DNA of 47,554 bases, taken from Bacillota bacterium. Lineage in GTDB: Bacteria; Bacillota; Clostridia; Oscillospirales; Acutalibacteraceae. Made by a program: the position numbers and the translations under genes. Every line of letters begins with the position of its first letter. Positions within the stretch are counted from its first letter, which is position 1. The notes beneath the pieces are model-generated. The model made no database searches. It was not told the origin of the DNA and was given only the letters and a program-made list of their open reading frames with translations. The stretch is taken from assembly GCA_029007015.1 (NCBI GenBank), contig JAQXHB010000048.1, positions 1 to 47,554 on the forward strand. Reading direction: 5' to 3'. Positions 26,761 through 35,241 of the stretch are shown here, piece after piece.

Positions 26761-27672
26761 TTACTCCTCATCGAACAGTCCGGCAGCAAACTGCTTGGCG
26801 TCAAAGGGCTGAAGGTCATCTATTTGCTCACCGACGCCGACAAACTTGACCGGCATCGACAGTTCGCTGTTGATGGTCACGACAACGCCTCCGCGCGCCG
26901 TTCCGTCCAGTTTGGTCAGCACAATGCCGCTGATGTCGGACACCGAGCCGAACTCGCGTGCCTGATTAACGGCATTTTGACCGGTGGTGGCGTCGAGCAC
27001 CAGCAAGGTTTCCTTGGACGCATCGGGCAACTCGCGGCCGATTATGCGGCTGATTTTGGCCAGTTCATCCATCAGATTTTTCTTGTTGTGCAGGCGGCCG
27101 GCTGTGTCGCAGATGATGACATCGTCGCCGCGCGACTTGGCGGCGGCAACGGTATCGTAAACGACCGACGCCGGATCAGCGCCCTCGGCACCGCTGATCA
27201 TCGGCACGCCGCAGCGCTCTGCCCATATTCCCAGTTGCTCAGTGGCGGCGGCGCGGAATGTATCGGCGGCGCCCAAAATGACCTTCTTGCCATCTGACTT
27301 GAGACGCGATGCCAATTTGCCGATGGTAGTGGTCTTGCCCACGCCGTTGACGCCGATAACCAGTATTACCGACGGTTTGGTATCTAGGTGCAAACGGCAG
27401 TCGCAGTCAAGTTTTTCACTGATAATGTCGCGGAGCATGCCGCGAATAAGAGCAGGGTCGGTCACCGACTCCTTTTTGACCCGCTCGCGCAACTGCCCGC
27501 AAATATCCATTGCGGTATGCACGCCGATATCCGACATGACCAGCGCTTCTTCGAGCGACTCAAACAGTTCCTCGTCCACCTTTGTAAAGCCGGACAGAAC
27601 ATTGCTGATGGCGCCGGTAAACGAATCGCGTGTTTTCTTGAGTCCGTTTGCAATTTTAGAGAAAAATCCCAT
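26761..27672 (-). CDS. ftsY: Signal recognition particle receptor FtsY
   Basis: SRP GTPase that docks SRP-ribosome complexes at the membrane. NG domain with P-loop GVNGVGKTTTIGKLA (about residue 110), DTFRAAATEQL, DTAGRLHNKKNLMDEL and TKLDGTARGG. 303 residues with only a short, basic/amphipathic N-terminus and no long acidic A domain. Good ribosome-binding site. Ten nucleotides after smc. Confidence 0.98.
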   Translation of the reverse strand: MGFFSKIANGLKKTRDSFTGAISNVLSGFTKVDEELFESLEEALVMSDIGVHTAMDICGQLRERVKKESVTDPALIRGMLRDIISEKLDCDCRLHLDTKPSVILVIGVNGVGKTTTIGKLASRLKSDGKKVILGAADTFRAAATEQLGIWAERCGVPMISGAEGADPASVVYDTVAAAKSRGDDVIICDTAGRLHNKKNLMDELAKISRIIGRELPDASKETLLVLDATTGQNAVNQAREFGSVSDISGIVLTKLDGTARGGVVVTINSELSMPVKFVGVGEQIDDLQPFDAKQFAAGLFDEE

Positions 27673-27682
27673 GATATACTCC

Positions 27683-30600
27683 TTAATTATGCTTTAAATC
27701 CAGTTGTCTTTCCATGTCCGCGACATTGAGTTCAAGCAACTTTGACACGCCCTTTTCCTGCATGGTGACGCCGTAAAGAACATCGGCCTCCTCCATACTG
27801 CCGCGGCGGTGGGTGATGATGATAAACTGCGTCGACTTGCTCATTCGGCGCAAATAATCGGCAAATCGCGTAATGTTGACATCGTCAAGGGCCGCATCAA
27901 CCTCATCCAGCACGCAGAAAGGCGGCGGCGCCACCTTCATGACGGCAAAATAGATTGATATGGCGATGAGCGCTTTTTCTCCGCCGGAAAGTTGTTCGAT
28001 GATAGAAATATTTTTTCCCGGCGGCTGAACGATTATTTCGATGCCCGACTGAAGTACATCGTCGGGGTCGCTGAGTTTAAGTTCCGCAGTACCGCCGCCG
28101 AACAGTTCGACAAACACCTCTGAGAAATTGCGGTTAATCTGCTCAAACCGCTCGATAAACAGCGCTTTCATCTGTTCGGTCAACTGACCGATGAGGGTGA
28201 TGAGTTCGGCGCGTGAACGCTCGATATCGGCTATTTGCGCCGACATAAATTCGTACCGCTCGCTGACCTCCTTGTACTCCTCAATTGCGGCTACATTTAC
28301 ATTTCCGAGCGCGCGGATTTTGCCCTTCAGCTCGTTGACTCGCTTGGTGGCGGCGGCAATGTCGTCGATAACGATGTTCATGTCCTCCGCCTCACTGCGT
28401 GTCAGGCCGTATTCGTCGTACAACTTGCGAATGATGTCATCATAGTCGCGCACCATGGCGACCTTGCGCTCCTCAAGGCGCACGACCTCGCCCGACAGAC
28501 GCTCCTTCTCCTCCAGTTTATCGCGGGTGCCGCGCCGCAACTCGATTATCTCGTGCTCAAGTTGATCGCGGCGCTGTGAGTAGCCGGAAATGAGCGCGTT
28601 TTGCTCGGCCGCGTCACTGCGCAGTCTCACAGCCTCAGCCGTCAACTGCTCAATTCTCAGTTTAATCTGTTCCACTTGAGAGTTGATTTGAACCATTTCG
28701 GCCGTAAGCGTATCGGCGCGGCCGGTGCTGTCACTGCGGCGCGCATTGAGGCTGTTTATGCTCTCGGTCATCAGTTCGATGCTCTTGTTGTTTTCAAATA
28801 TCTCTGTGCGAATCTGTGCAATGCGCTCGCCCAATTCATCGCGTCGGCCTGACGAAGCGTCGCGTCCGCCGGTAAGCACGCTCATCTCGCTCTCGGCAAC
28901 GGTTATCTGCTCGCTCAGTTCGGCAATGCGGCGCTCGGCCGCAGCGGCGGTGCCGATGAGCAACTTTATGCGCTCGGCCGAACTGTCTCGTTCCTGCTCA
29001 TTTGCGGCCAAATCAGCCACGGCGGCGACACGCAAATCGCCAACGCGCTTAATCTCACCGAGAACGCGGATTTTATCCTCGTTGGCGGTGGTAAGTTCGC
29101 TGTTTGCAGTAAGCAGTTGTGCATCAATGGTGGCCAACTCGTCGCTCAGCCGTTTATAATCGGCCTTGACAGCCTCGGCTTTTGCCTCCAAGTCAGCGGC
29201 CTCTTTGCGCAGTTTTTGTATATCGTTTGCGCGGCTGAGCAGTCCGGCATTTTTGCCCATCGAACCGCCTGTCATCGAGCCGCCGGCATTGACTATCTGG
29301 CCGTCAAGGGTGACAATCTTGAAATGATAACGGTACTTTTTGGCCATTGCAACGGCGCTGTCGATGTCATCGACCACAGCCACATTGCCCAGAAGTGACG
29401 AAACAATATCGCTGTATTTCGCATCGCACTCGACCAATCCGGCGGCAATGCCCTCGAAGCCCAAACAATCGTCCAGCCCGCTCTCCTGCAAATTGCGCGG
29501 GCGTATGGCGGTCATCGGCAAGAAGGTTGCGCGGCCGCCCTTGGTCTGTTTTAAGTGATTGATTGCGCGCTTTGCATCCTCCTCGTTGCCGACAACTATG
29601 TTTTGCAGTGCGGCGCCGAGGGCGGCTTCGATGGCGGCCGAATATTTCTGCGGCACGCTGATTATGCGGCTGACAGGGCCGTGTATGCCGCGCAAAATGC
29701 CCGAACTGTGTCCGCTCATGACCGCTTTGACCGAGTAATTGAAGCCCTCCATATTCTTCTCAAGGTCCTCAAGTATCTGCGCGCGGTGCAGTTTGTCATT
29801 GCTCTCAAGCACGAGCGCGTCTATCTGCTGTTTGATTTCGTCACACTTTGCGGCGCGCTTGTCCCGAATGAGCCGACGCCCCTTGATGGCATTTTCACAC
29901 TCAGCCGCCGTCTCGTCGCAGTGCTTAAGGTCGCGCTCAAGTGCGCTCATTTCGTCGTCGAGCGCCTCGACCGCCTTGCGTCTCTCATCAATCTGACTCT
30001 CGATGGTGCCGCGGCGCGCTTCAATCTCGGTCACGGTCGACTGCGATGTGGACATGCTGACTCGCTCATCGGCCATTTCGGCCGACAGTCGGTTGAGCAA
30101 AGAGTTGAGTTCATCTATGCGCTGGGAAAAACCGTCGCTCTCGCTGACAAGGCTGAGCAGTTCGGCATTTACCTCTGAAAGCGACAGTTCCAGTTGGGAA
30201 ATAACCTTACCGGCCGCCTCGATTTCGCCCTGCTTAAGTGCTATTTCGTCGTCGATGCGGCTGTCACTGGATTGCAGCAGTTTGAGTTCCGCCTCAATGC
30301 GTGCGACCGTCTCGCCGTTGTGAAATATGGTATTGTTCTCAACGGCGATATCGCCGTCAATGCGCGCGGCGCGCTCCTCCATTTCAGCGGCGGAGCGGCG
30401 CGTATCGTCCATCTTGATTATCAGTTGCTGCGACTCATCGCTCAGCCGTTCAATCTTTGACTCAATCTCTTGCGTCTGCTCGCTGGCGGCATCATACTGC
30501 GCACGCGCGGCAGTTATTTTATACTCCTGCTCGCGCAATTGGTCCTTGTATTTTGCAATACTGTTGAGCCACAGCCCTATCTGCAGATGCTCCTGCTCCT

Positions 30601-31261
30601 TGGAATATTCGAGAAAACGCTCGGCTTTTTTGCTCTGCTCGGCAAGCGGGCCGACACGGTTCTCCAGTTCTGCCAGTATATCGCGCAGACGGACAAGATT
30701 GTCCTCGGCCGCGGCCAGTTTGCGCTCTGCCTCGGTCTTGCGGTAGCGATACCGAGAAATGCCCGCCGCTTCCTCAAATATATCACGGCGCTCGGCCGAA
30801 GTCTTGGTGCCGACGATATCGTCAATGCGCCCCTGACCGACCATCGAATAACCGTCGCGGCCAAGTCCGGTGTCCATAAACAGTTCATGCACATCCTTGA
30901 GCCGCACGCCCGCGTTGTTGATGCGGTACTCGCTGTCGCCCGAGCGGTAATAGCGGCGCGTCACCGCGACCTCGTCACTATCGCACGGGATACGGCGGTC
31001 GGAGTTATCAATGGTCAAAGTAACCTCGGCATATCCGAGCGGCTTACGCGTGGCGGTGCCGCCGAAAACGACATCCTCCATTTTCAGGCCGCGCAGTGTC
31101 TTAGTCGATTGCTCACCGAGCACCCAACGCACGGCATCGGAAATATTGCTCTTGCCGCTGCCGTTTGGGCCGACCACTGCCGTTATGCCCTCGCCAAAAT
31201 TAAAGACCGTCTTATCCGCAAAGGATTTGAAACCCTGAATAACAATTGATTTGAGTAACAT
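27683..31261 (-). CDS. smc: Chromosome partition protein Smc
   Basis: Structural-maintenance-of-chromosomes ATPase that extrudes and condenses DNA together with ScpA/B. N-terminal Walker A GPNGSGKSNISDAVRW (about 32-47), two long coiled coils (about 170-500 and 680-1020), a central hinge (about 510-660, containing AGGSMTGGSMGK), and a C-terminal ATPase head with LSGGEKALIAISIYFAV and VLDEVDAALDD. 1192 residues, a full-length, intact gene. ATG directly follows the stop codon of the radical SAM gene, with GGAGG upstream. Confidence 0.98.
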   Translation of the reverse strand: MLLKSIVIQGFKSFADKTVFNFGEGITAVVGPNGSGKSNISDAVRWVLGEQSTKTLRGLKMEDVVFGGTATRKPLGYAEVTLTIDNSDRRIPCDSDEVAVTRRYYRSGDSEYRINNAGVRLKDVHELFMDTGLGRDGYSMVGQGRIDDIVGTKTSAERRDIFEEAAGISRYRYRKTEAERKLAAAEDNLVRLRDILAELENRVGPLAEQSKKAERFLEYSKEQEHLQIGLWLNSIAKYKDQLREQEYKITAARAQYDAASEQTQEIESKIERLSDESQQLIIKMDDTRRSAAEMEERAARIDGDIAVENNTIFHNGETVARIEAELKLLQSSDSRIDDEIALKQGEIEAAGKVISQLELSLSEVNAELLSLVSESDGFSQRIDELNSLLNRLSAEMADERVSMSTSQSTVTEIEARRGTIESQIDERRKAVEALDDEMSALERDLKHCDETAAECENAIKGRRLIRDKRAAKCDEIKQQIDALVLESNDKLHRAQILEDLEKNMEGFNYSVKAVMSGHSSGILRGIHGPVSRIISVPQKYSAAIEAALGAALQNIVVGNEEDAKRAINHLKQTKGGRATFLPMTAIRPRNLQESGLDDCLGFEGIAAGLVECDAKYSDIVSSLLGNVAVVDDIDSAVAMAKKYRYHFKIVTLDGQIVNAGGSMTGGSMGKNAGLLSRANDIQKLRKEAADLEAKAEAVKADYKRLSDELATIDAQLLTANSELTTANEDKIRVLGEIKRVGDLRVAAVADLAANEQERDSSAERIKLLIGTAAAAERRIAELSEQITVAESEMSVLTGGRDASSGRRDELGERIAQIRTEIFENNKSIELMTESINSLNARRSDSTGRADTLTAEMVQINSQVEQIKLRIEQLTAEAVRLRSDAAEQNALISGYSQRRDQLEHEIIELRRGTRDKLEEKERLSGEVVRLEERKVAMVRDYDDIIRKLYDEYGLTRSEAEDMNIVIDDIAAATKRVNELKGKIRALGNVNVAAIEEYKEVSERYEFMSAQIADIERSRAELITLIGQLTEQMKALFIERFEQINRNFSEVFVELFGGGTAELKLSDPDDVLQSGIEIIVQPPGKNISIIEQLSGGEKALIAISIYFAVMKVAPPPFCVLDEVDAALDDVNITRFADYLRRMSKSTQFIIITHRRGSMEEADVLYGVTMQEKGVSKLLELNVADMERQLDLKHN

Positions 31262-32251
31262 TCAGTTTGTCGCCTCCTCTATCCTGATTTCATCATTTTT
31301 TAGTGAACCGTCACCTTTTATATGCACATTACATCCCTTGGTGCGGAAATATTCTATATTGGAGCGTTTTTGCCCGATGGCCTTTGACACCTCGGTCGGC
31401 GCCACATACACTGTGCACTCGCTTGCGCCGTGCAGACCCTCGGCTATTCTCTGACGGTAGATGTATGACCGGCAGATTTCACCGAATGCGGGGTGCCACG
31501 GCCCGCCGATATAACTGCCCTCATCTACCGTGTGCAGACCGACGCGTATAACTCTGATGCTGCTCGACTCGAACATACTTATCAGCCGCGCACACAGAGA
31601 GGCCGCGCCGTCAACCGTCTGCGGCACATACTCACCCGCGCCCATCAACCGCTCCAGATAGGTGCCGCGCAGAACTACCGTCGGGTATATCCTGACCGTA
31701 TCGGCGCCGATGGCGATAAACTGCCGCGCAGTATCGGTATCGGTTGCGTCGTCACTGCCGTACAGTCCGGTCATCATCTGCAGTCCGAGTTCAAAACCGC
31801 GCTCGCGTATCAGTTTCGCCGCGTCATATACATCTGCCGCCGTGTGACCGCGCCGATTTAGCGAAAGCACGCGGTCGTTCATGCACTGAGCGCCCAGTTC
31901 AACGGCCGTGACGCCATACTGAGCAAGCAGTGTCAGCACTTCGCTGTCAATGGCGTCGGGTCTGGTAGAGACGCGTATGCCACTCACCGAGCCGTTGTCG
32001 ACAAACGGTTTTGCCGCCGACAGCAGTTCGGTCATATAGCCACGCTCTATGGCGGTGAAACTGCCGCCGAAAAAGGCTATCTCGCGCCCATTGGCGGTGC
32101 CGCCCGATGACAGAGCCACCTCGACGGCCGAGCGCACATCGTCGGCGGTCGGCGCCGCGGTGTGACCTGTGATGCAGTACTGATTGCAAAAACTGCACTG
32201 GTTGGGACAGCCGATGTGCGGCACAAAAACCGAAATGTTAGCGTGACTCAT
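31262..32251 (-). CDS. Radical SAM protein (Elp3-like core), function unknown
   Basis: 329-residue radical SAM enzyme with the 4Fe-4S ligands in CPNQCSFCNQ (Cys15, Cys19, Cys22). It also carries FFGGSFTAI, typical of Elp3/MiaB-type cores, and ELGAQCMNDRVLSLNRRGHT. No acetyltransferase domain follows, so it is not a complete Elp3. The substrate is not known to me. The rnc - radical SAM - smc order recurs in many clostridia, which hints at a conserved but untested role. The start overlaps the rnc stop in ATGA, and the stop abuts smc. Confidence 0.85.
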   Translation of the reverse strand: MSHANISVFVPHIGCPNQCSFCNQYCITGHTAAPTADDVRSAVEVALSSGGTANGREIAFFGGSFTAIERGYMTELLSAAKPFVDNGSVSGIRVSTRPDAIDSEVLTLLAQYGVTAVELGAQCMNDRVLSLNRRGHTAADVYDAAKLIRERGFELGLQMMTGLYGSDDATDTDTARQFIAIGADTVRIYPTVVLRGTYLERLMGAGEYVPQTVDGAASLCARLISMFESSSIRVIRVGLHTVDEGSYIGGPWHPAFGEICRSYIYRQRIAEGLHGASECTVYVAPTEVSKAIGQKRSNIEYFRTKGCNVHIKGDGSLKNDEIRIEEATN

Positions 32252-32928
32252 ACTTCCTCGCCCATCAGGCTGAGCGCCTCTTTGGCCGCCTGCTGTTCGG
32301 CATTTTTCTTACTGCGGGCGGTACCGCGGCCGATACAGTTGTTATTGAGTCTTACCTCTACCGTAAACTGCTTATTGTGGTCCGGTCCGTCCTCACCGAC
32401 CAATATGTACTCGACTCGCTCCTCGGGATTTTTCTGAATAATCTCCTGCAATGTGGTCTTGTAATCAATGAACACGCCCTGATTGTGTGCCGCCAATTCA
32501 CGGTCGACAAATCTGAGCACGAACTTTGATGCCTCTGCCATTCCGCCGTCAAGAAATATAGCGGCAATGAGCGCCTCAAACGCGTCGGCCAGTATGCTCG
32601 GTCTCTCACGGCCGCCCGTCATCTGCTCACCCTTGCCGAGCATTATGAATGAGCCGAGGTTAATTTCCTTAGCAAATTCGCACAGCGACCGCTCGCACAC
32701 CAGCGAGGCGCGCAACTTGGTCAACTCGCCCTCGGGCAAATGGGTGTAATCACGAAAAATGTGCTCGGAAACCACTATTGACAGCACAGCGTCACCGAGA
32801 AACTCCAGCCGCTCGTTGGAGCCGCCGGGCAGACGCGCCTCATTGGCGTATGATGAATGTGACATAGCGCGGAACAGCAGTTCCTTATTTTTAAATGTGT
32901 ATCCTATCTTCTGCTCAAGCGTCTGCAT
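32248..32928 (-). CDS. rnc: Ribonuclease III
   Basis: Double-strand-specific endoribonuclease for rRNA and mRNA maturation. The RNase III signature NERLEFLGDAVLS (about 40-52) and the downstream DAFEALIAAIFLDGG carry the metal ligands. A C-terminal double-strand RNA-binding domain ends with NAEQQAAKEAL. Start ATG 32928 (MQTLEQKIGYTF) follows GGAAAGGA; the longer upstream frame lies in plsX. About 226 residues. It overlaps plsX by 14 nt. Confidence 0.96.
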   Translation of the reverse strand: MQTLEQKIGYTFKNKELLFRAMSHSSYANEARLPGGSNERLEFLGDAVLSIVVSEHIFRDYTHLPEGELTKLRASLVCERSLCEFAKEINLGSFIMLGKGEQMTGGRERPSILADAFEALIAAIFLDGGMAEASKFVLRFVDRELAAHNQGVFIDYKTTLQEIIQKNPEERVEYILVGEDGPDHNKQFTVEVRLNNNCIGRGTARSKKNAEQQAAKEALSLMGEEV

Positions 32929-33931
32929 TGTCAGTGTCCTTTCCGCTCTTTGCAGCGGCGGCGATTGCCTCAACCGCACCGCTGTTGGCAAATTCGACCG
33001 CCTGCTTGATGGCATTTTTGAAGGCTTTGGCTTTTGAATTTCCATGCGCCTTGATGACCGGCGCAGAAACGCCGATAAGCGGCGCGCCGCCCACCTCGGT
33101 ATAATCGAGTTTGTGCTTAAAGCGGCGCAGACCGGGCTTGAGCACCAGCGCCGCCAATTTGGTCTTTAACGACGCGTACATAATCTCTTTTAGATTGTCC
33201 ATGACAGTGCCCACGGTGCCCTCAATACCCTTTAGCAACACATTGCCGCAAAAGCCGTCGGTCACAAGTACATCACACACGCCGACAAGAACATCGCGCG
33301 CCTCAACATTGCCGATAAAGTTTATGTCCATCTCTTTGAGCAAAGCGAATGTTTCTTTTTGCAAGACGCCGCCTTTGGTATCCTCTGTGCCCACATTGAG
33401 CAGGCCGATGCGGGGGCGGTCGATGCCGAAAAATCCGCGCATGTATTCATTGCCCATCATTGCAAACTGCGCCAGTATTTCGGGGCGGCAATCAGCATTA
33501 GCGCCCGAATCGAGCAGCATCACGCGGCCGCCGTCATTGGTGGGCAGCAATGTGGCCAGCGCGGCGCGCTTGATACCCCTGATGCGCTTGACGATGAATG
33601 TGCCGCCCATCAGTACGGCGCCGGTGTTTCCGGCCGACACAACCGCATCTCCGTTGCCGGCGGCAAGTTGCCGCATGGCCTCTGCGAGAGACGAATTCTT
33701 TTTTGCCTTTATTACCGCCTCGGCGTGGTCGGTCATTTCGACCACGCTGTCGGCCGAAACTATCTCACAACGAGACAGCGAGATGCCGTTCTCCTCGGCA
33801 CAGGCGCGTATCTTTTCCTCGTCGCCGGTAAGCAGTATGTCAATACCCAGTTGGTCAACGGCCATCTCACAGCCGCGCAAAATTTCAAGCGGTGCATTAT
33901 CTCCGCCGAATGCGTCAACAATAATTCTCAT
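32915..33931 (-). CDS. plsX: Phosphate acyltransferase PlsX
   Basis: Makes acyl-phosphate from acyl-ACP for the PlsY phosphatidate pathway. Signatures: MRIIVDAFGGDNAP at the N-terminus and the Gly-rich GDAVVSAGNTGAVLMGGTFIV (about 95-115). 338 residues. The start ATG overlaps the trmFO stop (TAATG). acpP and fabD, frequent neighbours of plsX, are absent. Confidence 0.96.
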   Translation of the reverse strand: MRIIVDAFGGDNAPLEILRGCEMAVDQLGIDILLTGDEEKIRACAEENGISLSRCEIVSADSVVEMTDHAEAVIKAKKNSSLAEAMRQLAAGNGDAVVSAGNTGAVLMGGTFIVKRIRGIKRAALATLLPTNDGGRVMLLDSGANADCRPEILAQFAMMGNEYMRGFFGIDRPRIGLLNVGTEDTKGGVLQKETFALLKEMDINFIGNVEARDVLVGVCDVLVTDGFCGNVLLKGIEGTVGTVMDNLKEIMYASLKTKLAALVLKPGLRRFKHKLDYTEVGGAPLIGVSAPVIKAHGNSKAKAFKNAIKQAVEFANSGAVEAIAAAAKSGKDTDNADA

Positions 33932-35241
33932 TATTCATTCACTCCCTCTGCATTTTGGTCAAACCACTCAAGCGACCTGCGGGACAAAGCCGCGTACCGC
34001 TCCTTTTTGTCGCGTATGTGCGGCTCGATGGGCGGTAGTACGCCAAAATTGGCTCCCATCGGCTGAAAATCCCTGACGCTTACATCTGTTATGTATCCTA
34101 TCAGCGCGCCCATCATGGTAAACTCTGGCATTATCAGCGGCGCGCGTCGGTTGAGAAACCGAGCCGCATTGACTCCGGCGATGATGCCGGAGGCGGCCGA
34201 TTCCATATATCCCTCAACGCCGGTCAACTGGCCGGCAAAGAATATGTTTTGCTTATTTTTAAGGCACAGCGACGGCTCGAGGAGCCGCGGCGAGTTGATA
34301 AATGTGTTGCGGTGCATGACGCCGTATCGGTAAAATTCGGCATTGCGCAGTGCCGGTATCATGCCGAACACCCGCTTCTGCTCACCGAATTTAAGGTTGG
34401 TCTGAAATCCGACCAGATTATACATCGTGCCCGACGCATTTTCGCGGCGAAGCTGCACATTTGCCCACGGCCTGTGTCCGGTGCGCGGATCGCGCAAACC
34501 GACCGGTTTGAGCGGCCCAAATCGCATGGTATCGGCGCCCCTTGTCGCCATCACCTCGATGGGCATGCACCCCTCGTACACCCTGCCGCCCTGCTCAAAT
34601 TGGTGCATCGGAGCCCGCTCGGCAGTAACAAGCGCATCGTAAAAGGCTTCGTACTCCGCCTTGTTCATGGGACAGTTTATGTAGTCGTCGCCGCCGCGCT
34701 CATACCGTGACGCAAAGAATGCGTGCTCCATATCGATGCTGTCGGCCGAAACAATGGGCGCCGCCGCATCAAAAAAGGAGCAAAACTCGGTGCCGCACAG
34801 CCGCCCGATATCGCTGAGCAATTGCCCGTCGGTCAGCGGGCCGGTGCACACCACAGTCGTCTCGTCGCGGTTGATATGACCTATCTCGCCGCCGATAACC
34901 GTAATGTTGTCTGAGTTTCTAACCGCCTCGGTTATAATGCGCGAAAACTGCTCGCGGTCGACGGCCAGCGCCCCTCCGGCCGCTACACGGCTGATATCGG
35001 CCGCCTGCATGCAGACCGAGCCAAACCGCCGCATTTCCTCTTTGAGCAGGCCGGCGGCCGATTCAACACGCTCGGCCTTGAGCGAATTGGAGCAGACAAG
35101 TTCAGCAAAAAGGTTGCTGTGGTGCGCCGGCGAGCGGCGCAGAGGCTTCTGCTCATACAGCCGCACGCTAAAGCCTCTGCGCGCCAACTGCATAGCCGCC
35201 TCGCACCCCGCCAGACCGGCGCCGATTACATTAACGGTCAT
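33931..35241 (-). CDS. trmFO: tRNA m5U54 methyltransferase (folate/FAD-dependent)
   Basis: Flavoprotein that methylates U54 of the T-loop using methylene-THF. N-terminal FAD motif GAGLAGCEAA (residues 7-16), then SNLFAELVCSNSLK, and the C-terminal ANFGVLPPI region. 436 residues. Overlaps topA by 4 nt (ATGA) and plsX by one base. Confidence 0.96.
   Translation of the reverse strand: MTVNVIGAGLAGCEAAMQLARRGFSVRLYEQKPLRRSPAHHSNLFAELVCSNSLKAERVESAAGLLKEEMRRFGSVCMQAADISRVAAGGALAVDREQFSRIITEAVRNSDNITVIGGEIGHINRDETTVVCTGPLTDGQLLSDIGRLCGTEFCSFFDAAAPIVSADSIDMEHAFFASRYERGGDDYINCPMNKAEYEAFYDALVTAERAPMHQFEQGGRVYEGCMPIEVMATRGADTMRFGPLKPVGLRDPRTGHRPWANVQLRRENASGTMYNLVGFQTNLKFGEQKRVFGMIPALRNAEFYRYGVMHRNTFINSPRLLEPSLCLKNKQNIFFAGQLTGVEGYMESAASGIIAGVNAARFLNRRAPLIMPEFTMMGALIGYITDVSVRDFQPMGANFGVLPPIEPHIRDKKERYAALSRRSLEWFDQNAEGVNE

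Noticed and set aside
26113..27297. 394-codon plus-strand frame opposite rdgB and ftsY
   Set aside because: Antisense to two well-supported genes, translation has no recognisable domain.
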